From positions 124,001 to 188,000 of the forward strand of contig JAAVVG010000023.1 in assembly GCA_012976225.1 (NCBI GenBank): a DNA stretch of 64,000 nt, in the 5' to 3' direction. Under the pieces are notes generated by a model. That model made no database searches. It had not been told where the DNA came from and saw nothing but the letters and a program-made list of their open reading frames with translations. The stretch comes from Golubevia sp. BC0850. Lineage: Eukaryota; Basidiomycota; Exobasidiomycetes; Golubeviales; Golubeviaceae. This document shows positions 11,816-23,714 of the stretch, one piece after another (within the stretch, counting starts at the first letter, position 1; the number at the start of each line of letters is the position of its first letter). The position numbers and the translations under genes are program-made.

Positions 11816-13178
11816 TCTTCAGTAGAGGAAGAGGTGAAAAATAGTGAACTGTCTTGAGATTGAAGAAAAAGTGGGCAGAGTATGAATTTGTTTCGATTTC
11901 TTGACGTCCAGTTGTGGCGGAGAAATTCGAGATAAGAAGTAGCGGCTAGTAGTGAGCTAAGTGGGCTTGATTTTCGAGAGATAGTTCCAATCAAGAGGGG
12001 GAGAGTTGATGAGAACAAAGCTGATACAGAAACCATCGAGCTTTATGTGCGGAAAGGCGGTTCACGAACCTGACTTTCAAAAGAAGAGATGGATTAGGAA
12101 TCAGTCGAATCCAGGCACAGACTCAGTTTTGAAGGCGCTCAGAAGGAGAACATACAGAGTTTCTATTTATGTGAGGTCTCTGCCTTTTTAAAGGTCGATT
12201 CCACGGTCCCATCCCGATCCGGGCCGCCGGTGTGAGTGTGAGGGGGGCTGTGGAGATGTCGAATAACGAATTGAAACCATGTCTTTTTGCCCTCTCCTTC
12301 GTCGACTTGCAGAATTCGACAGAAGCTTACAGATCTGGTAAGGATATTCACACCTTTGTTCAGAATTGTACTCAGGAATCAAGAAAGGTAGCTGATAGGG
12401 CAGCTGACGAGCTATACAACTCCATTCGAGAAGGGGATGGCAGACGTGAAGCCTTCGTCATTTCCACTGCTTCTGAACTCTCTTCTTCTCTTCCAATCGT
12501 ACGTAACTAATTGGAAATTCAGGATTCGAAGGAACCTGCGATAAGCAATCGTTCGTTGCCGAAATCGGGAGCACTGCATTGGAAATGGAGATACGAGGGA
12601 TGTGAATTTCAAAATGGCTCTTCGAGTCGATGAGCTTCTCTTTCAAGACCTCAAGATCCCAGCAGATCTCTTCTATGTACTATGCATGGTCTGCCGAATT
12701 TGGAATGTCTAACCCGTTCAGAAGAGGTGCGAATAGGTACTTATGGGACCCCCTTGTTTGAGCAGAGTCTTCTCCCCCCCCCCAAAGGCCCTAAGATCCT
12801 AAGACATCACTCCAACTCAAACTTCAAGCTGAAACCGAAAAGAATTTAGCAAGAGAGGTATATATCAAAACAGGGAGACTCGATTAATGATAAGTACAAG
12901 ATTAGAAGAGAGACAGATAGGGGAAAGAAGGGAGCGGGCGATCTAAGAAAAGAAAGTGAAGTGCAGCAAAGGTGAGTTGAAAAATTGTGAACCGTGTTGA
13001 TTTTTTGCGAAACTATGATTTCCAGAAGGAGAAGTAGAGCGGTGAAATTATAGGCATCGAAAGGTAAGGTAGAGGAAGATGGAGAGGGGGAACCAAAGAA
13101 ATTTTAAATCGAACCACTAAAGATTAAGTTTGAACCTTGAGTTCTCTTCGTTTTTGAGATTGAAACTATGAATCTCGT
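11816..13178. other. Intergenic, 1.36 kb, no clear gene
   Basis: Between paralogs B and C. A 92-codon plus-strand frame (12,232-12,510, starting MSVRGAVEMSNNELK) is the only one with a balanced composition, but I recognise no domain and see no splice pattern around it. There is a run of ten C at 12,774-12,783. The promoter of paralog B should lie just above 11,815. Confidence 0.45.
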
Positions 13179-15164
13179 TTAAGAGCGCAGAGCTTCATCA
13201 GAACCAGTTGAAGATGGTTTCTCCGAGTTACGTTCCTTAGCTTGACGTCTCTCTCTTGGGAGAAGAGCGAACCCAGCGAAGTACGCTACTCCAATGACTC
13301 CTGCCCACACGTAAACCTAGAGAAGGAAGAAAGAAAGAGGTCCATCAGTCACTGGTTCAAGTCTCAAAGGTCGGATCATCGACTTCTCGTACTCACGAAG
13401 ATACTGAAACCGTTGCTTGGGTTCCATTGCCATAGAGGAATACCTTCGTGGATTTGCCAGATTGCCAAGGCGAAGAGCAAAATTCCCAAAGGAGCATGGA
13501 CGTATCCAGTTCTCATGGATTTCTTGACATTAATGTAATGAGCCAATTCTCCGAGTAGAACTTGAACGATGACTAGAACGAAGATTGCGATTCCTAACTT
13601 TTCGTGAGTGTTTACTAGATGAGGTCTTCCAGTCATTTGAATGAAGGAGATTCCAAGAGCTAGACCGATGATGATCAAACAAACAGCGAAGTATTGGATT
13701 CCACGATGTCCTACAAACCACTTGGAAGTGAAGGTACGACCGTATCTGGCGAGTAGAGCTCCAGCTGGCAATAGACCCAAGAAACTGATTGACATAAGGA
13801 TCTGATGAGGAAAAGGGGGAGGAAAGGATTAGCGATAAGATCCAAAAGAGTTTCGAGTTGGATGATAGCGGAGGGGTGGTAGCCTGTTACAGCCGTTCTA
13901 CCCGCTGAACTACTCCCAAAGCAGTAGATATCCTTCTGTTCTCTCCTTTTGTCTTCTCTGACTCAGCAAATGAAAGGTGAATGGCAGCTAGTGACCTTAG
14001 TCGGTCATCCAACTTCCGACCTCCTTTCCCAGATCTCCAAACCTTCCATCCCCACAATCACCAAAGTTTCTGCTTCTTCATCGGATCCAGTTCTAACAGA
14101 ACCCGTTAGAGAAAAAGGCGAATTCACTGGAGCCATTTCAAAAGCCTCTTCTAGGCAAGTCCTCCGACGATCACCTCCTGCCTTGTCCTCTCAAACACTC
14201 ACAACATGAACCAAAATCACTCTAGTACTCATCACACTCAAGTCTCTGACCTGTCCACCCATATTACTAGCCATTCCACTACTTCCAAGAGCAGCTCCAT
14301 CAGTATAAGGTTTAGTCAAATCCAAGTTATAAAACCCTCTGTTAGTGAAACCATGATATCTCAAGGTGGCATCCACTTGAGGAGGAGGCATTTGACCTGG
14401 ATTGTGAGACCAAATGAAGTTTTCAGCATTGCTTGGAGAATAACCTTGTGCCATTGGTTCAGTCCAAGTGATGGTTGTACCATTATCATTGGTAACTGCA
14501 GTTTGGAAATCGAATTCAGCTGCTGTGACTGCTGCTACGGTTGGTTGGAATTCTCCTGTTGCCTTACGTTGGGATTTGGTGATGGATCCATCGTCGTTTA
14601 CCCAGAAGATCTAGAGACGGAAGGGAAAGGGAGAGAGAGAGTGTGAGTTGGTGGTGTGATCTTATGCAAGCGAGGAGAGGATAGCTTTCTACACTATTGC
14701 TTTTCTCTCTCTTTTGGTTCCCAAAACAAGCTATCATAAAATCTGATAAATGATCTGTTCATTGGCTCATATTCGAAGGATGACAAATAGCCTCTACCTC
14801 GATTGGGTCTCCCTTGATTGGCCAACATCAGGCAATTGGTCCTCCCCCCCCCAATCCTGCCTTCTCCTTTCTTCCCTCTATCTCTATCTCCCTCTCTCTC
14901 TCTCTGTGACTACTCTTTCTAGCACTTTCAACTCACAGCCATTGAACTTCCAGCCATCTGATTTCCAGTTCCAGTAGCGAACCAACCGAAAGGTTTACCA
15001 CCTTGAGTGGTCTGAATGGTGAATTGTAAAGAATTCTTGTCTGAATCGTAAATACCTTGAATGGTACCATAATCGACTGTAACCTTGTCAGCTGTTAACT
15101 TTGATAAAACTGAAGTTGAAAGAATTGACAAGCTTGTTAGCAAAGTTGTGGTTGACAACTTCAT
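13179..15164 (-). CDS. DOMON-cytochrome b561 membrane protein, paralog C (divergent DOMON)
   Basis: Four exons on the minus strand (15,164-14,937; 14,610-14,203; 13,801-13,397; 13,316-13,179) make 392 aa. I chose the start at 15,164 because it opens a signal peptide (MKLSTTTLLTSLSILSTSVLS); the frame stays open 25 codons further up. The DOMON domain differs from A and B (GTIQGIYDSDKNSLQFTI, PFGWFATGTGNQMAG, LRYHGFTNRGFYNLDL) but keeps the Met and a candidate His. The b561 part is close to the others (PAGALLARYGRTFTSKWF, VNTHEKLGIAIF, GELAHYINVKKSMRTGYVHA), as is the tail (RERRQAKER). A 401-nt intron separates the DOMON and b561 parts, so the two-domain border coincides with an intron. Likely an older duplicate, with the same transmembrane electron-transfer role. 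Confidence 0.82.
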
Positions 15165-15874
15165 TCTGTTGTTGATGCGGGGGGTTGAGTGATAAAGAGG
15201 TGCAGGTAGAGAGGAGAGGATGAGCCGATGAGGGTTCAAGAGGGAGAAGTCAAGTTGGTTTATAACTTGTTTGAGATTTAAAGATGAGAATCAAGAGGGG
15301 AAGAAGAAGAGGGAGGGAAAGACAAGGATCACCCAATCCAACCTCAGGGAATTGGAAATGGACTGATCTCATTCGCTGCGCTAAAATCATCAGTCGATCG
15401 ATCAACGGTTTCGCCACGTGCCACCCCCTTCCTTCCTTCAGCTGCTGGAAACAACCACATAAATCTTGTGTGTAGGGACCACATAATAAGAAGCGAACAA
15501 AATCAGAGTGACGAGGAAAAAAGAGTCAGGACAATCTTCAAGGGAATAGAGATCTGGCGCACTTCTCTTCCCGTGTAAGCTCTGCTCTAAATTTGCGTTT
15601 CTTTGATGGAGGTAAACTTGTAGATTAATTGCTGAATGCACAGAGTCTTGGTGAAATGGAAAGAGACTAACAAAGAGAGAGGAGCCCTAAGGGGAAAGAG
15701 AAATAGAAGTATTAAAAAAGGGGAGGGGGGGGGGTTTGGGGTCTAGAGATGACGCGAAGAGAAGCATTAGGCATGAGGATTGAACTCGAGACAGAGTTGG
15801 ATGGTGTTTGCAGATTGATCAAAGGATTTTGAAATCAAAGAGAAGGATGCTAGGCATGAGAAAGAAGAGGAAGA
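15165..15874. other. Intergenic, upstream of paralog C and 3' of the SLC25 gene
   Basis: It should contain the promoter of paralog C and the 3' end of the SLC25 gene. I see only short frames and a G-rich run (eight to ten G) at about 15,725. No gene is supported. Confidence 0.5.
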
Positions 15875-16021
15875 TCAATTATGATTTCTAGCATCTAAAC
15901 TCGTTTGATTCAGACTTGCGAAATATTTTTCTAGTCCATCTCTAACTAGTTCGTAAGTTGCGAAACTAGAAAAGTTTGAATAATAAGGTGAAAAAATATA
16001 TCATAGGCGTGAGAGAAAGCG

Positions 16022-16057
<36 letters not shown>

Positions 16058-18059
16058 CAGAGTCAGAAGAAATTCAGAAGGACTTTTACTCGAATAGGGC
16101 AACACACCTAGTTCCAATAGAAGGAGCAACTTTTAAAAGGTTAGGTAATAAGCCTCTATACAAACCAACAAAACCTTCAGATCTCAAAATCGTTCGAATA
16201 CAATCGAAAGAATCTGTTTTCAATATCAAAAACAGAAGAAAGGGGGTGGGGTGTTAGTCTCTTGAAGATTTTTCAAGTATTTCTCCATACACTCACTCTT
16301 ATCATTATAGCCCAACCCACTATCTTTCATTCCAGCAACTTGCATTCTTCTCCTCAAAACATCCAAAGGATAAGTTAAAGTTTGACTAAAACTTCCCGCC
16401 ATTGCCCCGCAAGCTAGTTTCCCCATAGCAGAGATTTGATCGATTTGATGTCCATGACTATCCAATTCAAATTCTCCAGTCATAGTTGCATATTTCTTTC
16501 TCAAGTATTCATATCCTATAAAGTTCAAAGAGACATAAGGCATCACTCCAGCGCTTGTAGGTACACAACCTCTGTATAAACCCCTTAAACCTCCTTCTTC
16601 TTTATAAACTTTCACTGACATTTGCCAAATCCCTGGAACTTGTTTTTGTCGTAATTCTATGGCTGCTCTGAGTTGAGAGGAAGTCAAGGGAGTAGGTTGA
16701 GAGATGGGAGAGGCGGAAGTAGAGGTAGAGGTAGAGGATTGTTTAACTTCTTCATATAAAGATGCACTTGCAATACTAATTCTTGATCGGACTAAATCTA
16801 AAGGATAAGTTGAAACTACACTTGCTATACCGGCAATTCCACCTGCTGCTAATCTTCTAAGTACTGTAAGTTCTCCTTCTGAATCTCGAAGCCACTGAGT
16901 TTTTAGAAAGGAAAGAAAGAGAAAGTCAATTCGAAAAGAACAAATCAAGGTCCAAAGGGAAAATCTCACAATCTTTCAATCTTGAGTTCAACTCACAGAT
17001 TTAGCAGATTCATAGCAAGTAAACTGAGGGAGTTGATGAAAGGGAGACTTCGATTCAGTAAGATCCCTTTTCAACTTCCAAACTCGAATCAACTCACCTG
17101 AACAGCACTATATGGGAAAATCCTCAAACAATTGATTCCATTACCTCGCATGAAACCTTTAATTCCTTCTTCTTTCCACATTTTCGTTAGACCTGAGATG
17201 ACTCCTGAATAAGCTCCTCCGCCTCCCTTTCCTTTAGAGTTCGAGTTGGAGGAATGAGGTTGAACTTGCCTGGAGATTGACAAAGGCAGGGGTTGTATTG
17301 TAAGGATAAGAGAAAGAGAGGGAGAGGGGATGTGAGATAGGTAGAACCTTTGTGCTCTGAGACAGGAGGTCCAATTTTTCTGGCTTCAGAGACGAAGCAC
17401 CAATTTTGAGAACCAAGTAAGATTGAATCAGGTTGCTTCCCTTTCGATTCTCAAATTCCAGAAGTTGGGAGCTTTGAGATCCGGATCCTGCTGCTCTGCC
17501 TTCTCAAAAGCTACGGCTCATCTTTTAATCGTTCACCTCTCTTGATTTTGGCCCAATCTCTCATAAGCCTATTAACTCACATGATGATCTTCAATCTCTC
17601 CAAAGGACTGACCACAGTTCGACTGGTAGCCCCAGCCGCTCCTCCAGCTATAAAATAACAAGCTAAATGAGCTGCATCAGTGGTATGATCCTCCTCTACC
17701 TCTACTATCGTTGGATCAGATTCTGCTTCTATATCTGAATAGGATTCTATGGTAGTTGAAGTAGTCCTTACAGAAGGTATGCTCCTTGCATCTGAATCTA
17801 ACTCTTCATGACCATCTGGATGAGGATGAGCTGATTGAGAAGATCTTAAGGAGGATGAGGCATCGGAAGATAAAGATTTACTTAAATCATCTTTCCGCCT
17901 TGAAGTTGAGAAAATTGAGAAGAGAGAGGAATTCAATGGGGAGGAAGAGGTGAAATTGGAGTTCGAAGTGGAGTCATAGGAAGAACTGGAAGTTGAAGCT
18001 GAATTGGCTACCCTTTCCCGTTCTGCTGCTCGAAGATCTGGTGAAGGCAAGGTTGTCAT
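15875..18059 (-). CDS. Mitochondrial carrier protein (SLC25 family)
   Basis: Six exons on the minus strand (18,059-17,581; 17,269-17,098; 17,023-16,997; 16,894-16,297; 16,213-16,108; 15,965-15,875) make 490 aa. About 145 residues of Ser-rich and acidic N-terminus precede three SolCar repeats with the signature loops [18 protein letters not shown] and [10 protein letters not shown]. Each repeat has a matching second half ([50 protein letters not shown]). The last exon gives [15 protein letters not shown], the usual closing helix. Carriers of this type exchange metabolites across the inner mitochondrial membrane. The [12 protein letters not shown] start and the Ser-rich insertion after the second signature recall yeast YPR011C (APS/PAPS) and SLC25A42 (CoA), but the substrate cannot be fixed from motifs. 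One exon is only 27 nt (FTCYESAKS), and the last intron carries a GA microsatellite. Confidence 0.87.
16021..16058. repeat. GT/GA microsatellite inside the last SLC25 intron
   Basis: A short GT run followed by about 14 GA units on the plus strand. It lies wholly inside the 142-nt intron 15,966-16,107. On the transcript it reads as a TC-rich polypyrimidine tract upstream of the acceptor, so its length could vary without changing the protein. Confidence 0.9.
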
Positions 18060-19287
18060 TCCAGATTTCTAGTTGTTTGATTCAGCTGGAAGTAGAGTAG
18101 AGTGGAGTAGAGCTGTTGTAGTTGAAAGAGAGGGAGATGTAGTCCAGGGAGTGATCGGAGGAGCTCTATGAATCTCTGTTCTTCCTACTTGCGGTCTTGA
18201 TGATGATGGCAGAAGGAGAATTACTGACTAGATCAGATGGCAGTCAAAGATAGGATAGGATTGCGGGGCTGAATAGAAGAGAGATGGTTAAATGGCAATC
18301 AGAAGAAACCGATAGAGGCAGCCAACCGGTTTCATCCATGCTTCTCTTGCTTCAGCCAACCCCTGGATCGTTTCATCCCCCTTTTCCGAGCGGCTCTCGA
18401 AGCAAAAGTGACTGTTCAGACCTTCAGAAACATGATGTAGATCTCTGTCCTCATCTGCTCCGAGCCGCTCTATATCTTGTCTCTCGGACCTCTCAACTTT
18501 CTTAAACCTCTCTTTTTGATTTTAAATTCCGAATCCTCTCTCTTCTTTCGAGCCAGCAACAGTCGGAAAAGCTCAATCAATATGGTCTCCATTGAAGCTT
18601 GTTCGAGGGGTGGTGGAAGAAGTGGTAGACTGGGAGTTAGAGCCAGAGTTCTGGGAGGTCAAGATCTAGCCATGCTTTCATGGCTCTTCGTCTGAAAAAG
18701 CTCATTCGCAGCTCTTTCATTCTCAAATCTATGTCTGAAGCATTTCTATTCCAGGGTCCAATCCTCTTCATCTGCAAAATTTCATCGATCTTCTTCCCAT
18801 TCCCCCTTCATCTTGTCAACAACTACTCTCGTCGCAATTCTGCTCGCAACCACACATTAATACTTCAGCTTCCGAATCGAAGGGGACTTCCTCTAGAAGA
18901 CGGAATTCGACATATGGAGAATGGGTTCAAGCAAAGGGGAAAAGAGATACCTCGAGATCTAGGGAGGTCGAAATTTTGAAGATGTCGCAACAGAAGGAAT
19001 AGCGATAGAGCCTTCTCACCTTAACTACTTCTCAAATCAAGCTTCTCCCTGGTTTCAAGCCTCGAATCCCCTTTCCCCCTTATTCTGTGTGTTCTGGAGT
19101 GCCTACTTTATTCGTCCTTGCCTCTAGAGATGGACCTGGTCAGGCTTTCTCTGAGCTCAATCATTTTGTGAATTGTGGAGCCAGTAAAGCATGGAAGGTG
19201 TTGCCAAGGCGGTGCTCTTCTTAAACCCTATCACTCTGTTCATCTCCATCTCATCTTCCGTTCTGTCCACAACACATTTACTTTGCG
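18060..19287. promoter_or_regulatory. Shared upstream region of the divergent SLC25 and RING genes
   Basis: About 1.2 kb between two divergent starts, so it should hold both promoters. A short pentamer run of GTAGA/GAGTA type lies at about 18,092-18,111, just above the SLC25 start. I see no strong TATA box. ORFs in the stretch are short and featureless. Confidence 0.5.
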
Positions 19288-21514
19288 ATGGCTGAATCTG
19301 GTGGAAGGAATCAAGGTACAGTTGCTTCAACCTCAACCTCACAGCCAGTTCAAGTTGCTTCTACCAGGTCAAGTTCTGAGACGGAGATAGAGATAGCTAA
19401 TCATGATCCAGTGAATCATGATGAAGCTCAAGAGAATGGCAACAACATAGAAATGATGGATCTAACTAAGCCTTCTATCAATCCAAGAAATTCACAATCA
19501 GAAGACAATCATCAATCTTCATCTTCACCACCTCTTCCTGGATCAATCGCTGCACCATCTCCATCGACTACTTATAACATTCCTCAGCAAGGTCTTAACC
19601 TAGCTACTCCTACCTACTTAGCTCCTGACACTACTTTCAGAATTCAAAGGAATGGTCAGATAGAAGTGGAGAACATGGTTGGGAACGAAGCTGCTGCTGT
19701 TAGAAGGAACATGTTGAGAGCTAGTTGGGCTGGATTCGGTGCTTTGGGAAGAGGAAGGAGATACGTTTTGATCTTCAGGATTGCGATGGCTTTGGCTCAG
19801 GTGAGTGAGATTGTGATTCATTGTCAGGGAGGAGGTTGATTGTCCCCTCATTGTCAGATGTGAGGAAGCGCAGTCGGAAGATGCTAGAAGTCAGAGCTGA
19901 GATAGAGACTCCCTGCGTACGATCAGTCGTCTGGGCTCTTTAAGTTGGAAAGAGTTGATAAGGTCAAACAAGAGAGGTCTCCAATTTCGCTCGAGAAGGG
20001 AATGACACGAAGGAGCTTGAGGCTGACTCTCTTTAACTTTCCCCTTTGTCTCTCCTTCCTTCTTTCAGGTGGCAGCTGGCCTCACAGTCTTAGCTCTACC
20101 AACCTCTCTAGGAGATAGTTTCGCACGTCCAGAAATTTGTGATCCTGAAGGGATGGTGAGTGCACCCTTTCTCAGCTTCTCTCAACAGCGCTGTCTCTCG
20201 TCTCTAACTCTATATCGTTCCCAGTTCGTCTTCTTAACTCTCCACATCATCAGAGTCGCAGTCTGTATACCAATTGACATTTACTTAGGACTCTCACCTC
20301 ATAGAAATGCAAGAGCCAGAAGAGATGGAGCTCAAGGTCAACTCGAAAGAGAAAGGAATCGATTGGTTGGGAACCTAATTCTGGACAGGAAACTTAGTCG
20401 ATTGAGTGATTTATTTGGATTCATTCATGTCGTCTTGTTTGTTGTTGGAAGTGAGTACCTCTTTCCTACCTCCTCAGGAATCTCAAAACTCTGACACTCT
20501 CCTTTCTTCATCTCAGATTACCTCGTCTACTCATCAACAGAATGTTCCAAACCACCGGCAGATTCCATCGCCTTATTCTGGACTTCTTTCTCGATGCTAG
20601 CCATTTCCTATCTAGTAATCTTAGAGATAGCACTCTTAGTCTTTGCGGTGGTTTTCTTCCTTCCAGGTTTAGTCATGATTCTAAGAGCTTTAGGGTTAGG
20701 TGGTGCTTTGGTCAATCCTGGAATCAATCCTGAAACTGGAAGGATAGGAGTTGATAAAGTTGATCAATTGAAATTGTTTTACTACACTCCAGAGATTGAT
20801 GCAGATGGAAAAGAAGCGACTTTAGAAGAAGAAAAAGATGAAGTTGAAAGTCGGAAACAGAGAACTAGGAGTAGTCTTCAAGAATTAAGGATATCGACCG
20901 CTGAGAACGCTTGGAAATCGAGGTTGGGAAGTTATGGTGATCAGAGCAGAGAGGGAGAAAGGGTGTTGAAGATTGCAAGTGGAATTCCTTTGCCAATTGA
21001 AGCGTCGACGGAGACAGCTCTTCCATCCACCAATCCTTCTGCTAGTGAACCGATACCTTCAACTCCAACGTCAAAATCAGGAGCTTCATCAACCAATCCA
21101 ACCCCACCTCCACCGCGAACAAAACGATTCTTTTGGAATCGAAAACTAACAGACCCTCAAGTCTCATCAACTCCACTTTCATCTTCACCTTCAATTCCCT
21201 CCAAATGTTCAACGCCAACTAAGACGGAAGATGGATTATCGATCGAGCATTCATATCCATTCTTATCTCTACCATCTCATCGATCTACTTGTCCTATCTG
21301 TTTAGAAGATTACAAGACCCCTTCGACCAACAAGAAGGATTTGGACGAGGAGGGAGCAGAGTTGGAACCTTTGAGGCTGTTGCCTTGTAATCACGCTTTG
21401 CATAAAAGTTGTGTCGATCAATGGTTAACTACTGTCAGTGGAAGATGTCCCATTTGTCAGAAACCGGTGTTGAAAGATGAAAATGGGGAGAGAGAAGAGG
21501 TCGAGAATGCGTAG
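19288..21514 (+). CDS. Membrane-bound RING-H2 E3 ubiquitin ligase
   Basis: Four exons (19,288-19,800; 20,069-20,155; 20,225-20,450; 20,517-21,514) make 607 aa. A disordered N-terminus (about 150 residues) is followed by hydrophobic segments: RRYVLIFRIAMALAQVAAGL near residue 160, FVFLTLHIIRVAVCIPIDIYL near 200 (shown as FVFLTLHIIRVAVCI then PIDIYL), FGFIHVVLFVVGNYLVY near 265, and ISYLVILEIALLVFAVVFFL near 300. A long cytosolic tail ends in a C3H2C3 RING: CPICLEDY, then LLPCNHALHKSCVDQWL and CPICQKPV. This build, several helices and then a RING-H2 tail, is that of fungal and plant membrane ubiquitin ligases. The RING would bind E2 and direct ubiquitination of membrane or ER clients; the target is unknown. 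The start is the first ATG after the upstream stop. All four exons join in phase. Confidence 0.85.
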
Positions 21515-21924
21515 CGACTAGCGAGGGTTGAAGGTTTGATTAATGGACAATAGGTTGCTCGATCAGGTCACTTTTTTCAATATGTGTAATTTTTACCGCC
21601 GTAGTTTGGCTTTGTGGTTTGTACGTGGACCTTCCAGATTGGAGGCAGAGCGAGATGAAAGTGATCGAGCTATAGGCGATACAAGCTTTGGCCAGACGAC
21701 TTGATCTTGTTCTTACATTCGAAAGTCTCCGATTTCGAGTTCGATTTCAACATTGTTATACCACAAAATTGGGGATTGATATACCTATGCTACACGTGTT
21801 AATATCCTTGCAGCAGTCACGGCGGAGAGAGAAGCGAGGCTTTGCGGTCGAGAAAAGTTATCTCTTCCCAACTTCTCATTCACTTCATCTTTGGCACATC
21901 AAGACCAACAGTTTCACTGGGATT
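21515..21924. other. Intergenic between RING gene and uncharacterised gene
   Basis: Open reading continues upstream of the next gene to 21,688, but the sequence there does not look like protein-coding DNA of this genome. It probably holds the 3' end of the RING gene and a promoter. Confidence 0.4.
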
Positions 21925-22981
21925 ATGGATTCAGTCAGGCAAAGGATCATCACTCAAGACATGGAGCGTAGTCAGCAGGGTTTGGTTTCCGCAAGCGTAT
22001 ATCCAACTCAGCTTTACCACGAGGAACCTTTAGAAGAGGTCGAAGATGAAAGGAACAGATGTTACGATGGACCACTTGAGGTTGACGAATCAGAAGAGGA
22101 AGATACCTTCGCCGGTATCAATGACCTCTTCAGTCATGATTACGTCCGTGATCCAAATGCGGAAAGACCCTTCGACGACCATGCAAAGCAGCAAGAGACT
22201 GCAGCTCTATCTCTTAAACAAAAGTTTACTCCTAAAGGGCTCTATGGGAAAGATGAAATGGCAATCGTGAGCAGAGAAAGGAAAGCGTTCCTTCCCAAAA
22301 GAGGCTCAGACTCTGAGAGTTCGATTGGTCCCTTACGTCTCAAGAAAGGTCGTTTTGGAGGGAACGGAAAGATTGGTGACCATCGTGAGAAGGTCGGAGA
22401 ATTTCAAAGGAAAGACGGGTTCAACCTCAAGACCAGTTCAGCCGTTGATGATGGGTTACCTTACAAGGGCAACGACCGCAACTGCCACGGGCGGACCCCC
22501 CAAAATGGACTGGGATATCGCACAACACTTGAGTATTGTGCGATATCTGACAGCACTTTTTGAGATATTTCCCAACATCTCAGAGTGAGAATATTCACAG
22601 ACATGCACACAAATATTCGGAAACATCTCAGACGAACTGAAGAGGTCAGAAACTAGTATTCACTTCTTCTTCTACAATCCAACAACGCAGACTTCTGCTG
22701 CTTTTCTAGGTCCTCATCTTCCTGTCGCTTCTTCCAGCTCTCTACCTCCACTGTTTTCCTTAGTCTTTCTGATCTGAGTCTGCAAGTTCCACCAACTCTT
22801 CCAAGTTCACGCTCTTCCGATTCCAGCATCCAGCCCGTCGACTTTCGCTGTCAGAACAACGGTCTTTTCAGAGCTCGAGAGGCAAATCTTCAATAGCAAC
22901 AATCCTCTGAAAGAGAGAAAGCCGGCTCCAAGTGAAGCAACCAGCATGGACGGTGGCAATGAAGACGATGACACACACTGA
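21925..22981 (+). CDS. Uncharacterised protein, probably several exons
   Basis: I recognise no family. From ATG 21,925 the frame reads MDSVRQRIITQDMERSQQGL, then an acidic and charged region (EPLEEVEDERNR, EVDESEEEDTFAGIND, FTPKGLYGKDEMAIV) to about 22,470. After that the likely coding frame shifts to DWDIAQHLSIVRYLTALFEI, which ends at a GTGAG donor near 22,586. A further candidate exon in the 22,700-22,981 range closes with LERQIFNSNNPLKERKP and DDDTH, stop at 22,981. The frame change near 22,470 needs either a small intron or an indel, so the model is provisional. The composition is normal for the region. A perfect 12-bp inverted repeat lies inside the coding part. Confidence 0.4.
22514..22547. 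repeat. Perfect 12-bp inverted repeat with 10-nt loop
   Basis: Arms 22,514-22,525 (GATATCGCACAA) and 22,536-22,547 (its exact reverse complement) with a 10-nt spacer. In RNA this makes a strong hairpin. It falls in the putative coding exon of the uncharacterised gene. Confidence 0.85.
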
Positions 22982-23714
22982 AGTTTACGATGAATCGATT
23001 CCCTTTTGTCCTATCATCAACCTTCCACATTTCAACTCAACCTTCTCATTTACAGCCTCAATCACTATCTCCATAGAACCTAAAGAGTTCAACCTTTCTT
23101 GAGCGACTTTCGCCCTCTGCTGGATTCTTTGCTCGTCACTCTGAAAGGCGTCGAGACTAAAACAACTTCCTCCTTCTCATTGACTCGTTGTCTTTTACAT
23201 TCTTATCAGCGTCCGACCCACCTTCTTGGTCTCGTCTGATTTACTTCGTTGTTCTTGGTCTTAAAATGCAGTTCTAGAGGAGGAAAAGGAGAGAGGATTG
23301 TCTTCTGCTGCTTGAAATCCTTTGTGAGCCCAGCGTTTTTGTATTGGACATCTCTCTCGTCTTTCAGGAAGGAAGATCTGAGTAAGCGCCTTCTTCTTAG
23401 AGGTGCTTTCCGTTCTGCTCTACTGATGAGTCAAGATTTGATCTCACGACCGAACTTGCACGACCCCTCTGTCTGTCCTCTCCTCTCTCCCCACTTTTGG
23501 ACTGTGAGGGTGTTGGCAAGCAACCAAAATCCCAGAGATCTCGTGGGCTTGATAGCGAGTCCCCTAGAGTTGCCGTCTCCTCTGTATTTCGCTCAGGCCT
23601 CCCGACGGCGATTCGGGAAGATGAGCGATTCTGAACTCTGAAGACTTTTGTTATTTCTCCTTTCTTTCCAACCACCACTTCCTTCTAAAAAAAATCTGCT
23701 GTGTTCCAGCAATC
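22982..23714. other. Intergenic, no supported gene
   Basis: About 730 bp upstream of the dehydrogenase gene. A 130-codon plus-strand frame (23,249-23,641) and a 93-codon minus-strand frame overlap each other and have no recognisable domain. The stretch is pyrimidine-rich just before 23,715, as expected for a fungal promoter. Confidence 0.45.

Noticed and set aside
13865-13925. tRNA-like stretch on the minus strand (AGTTCAGCGGGTAGAAC resembles a tRNA A box) in the large intron of paralog C
   Set aside because: No B box (GGTTCGA-type) follows at the right distance and no acceptor stem pairs. At most it is a tRNA-derived fragment.
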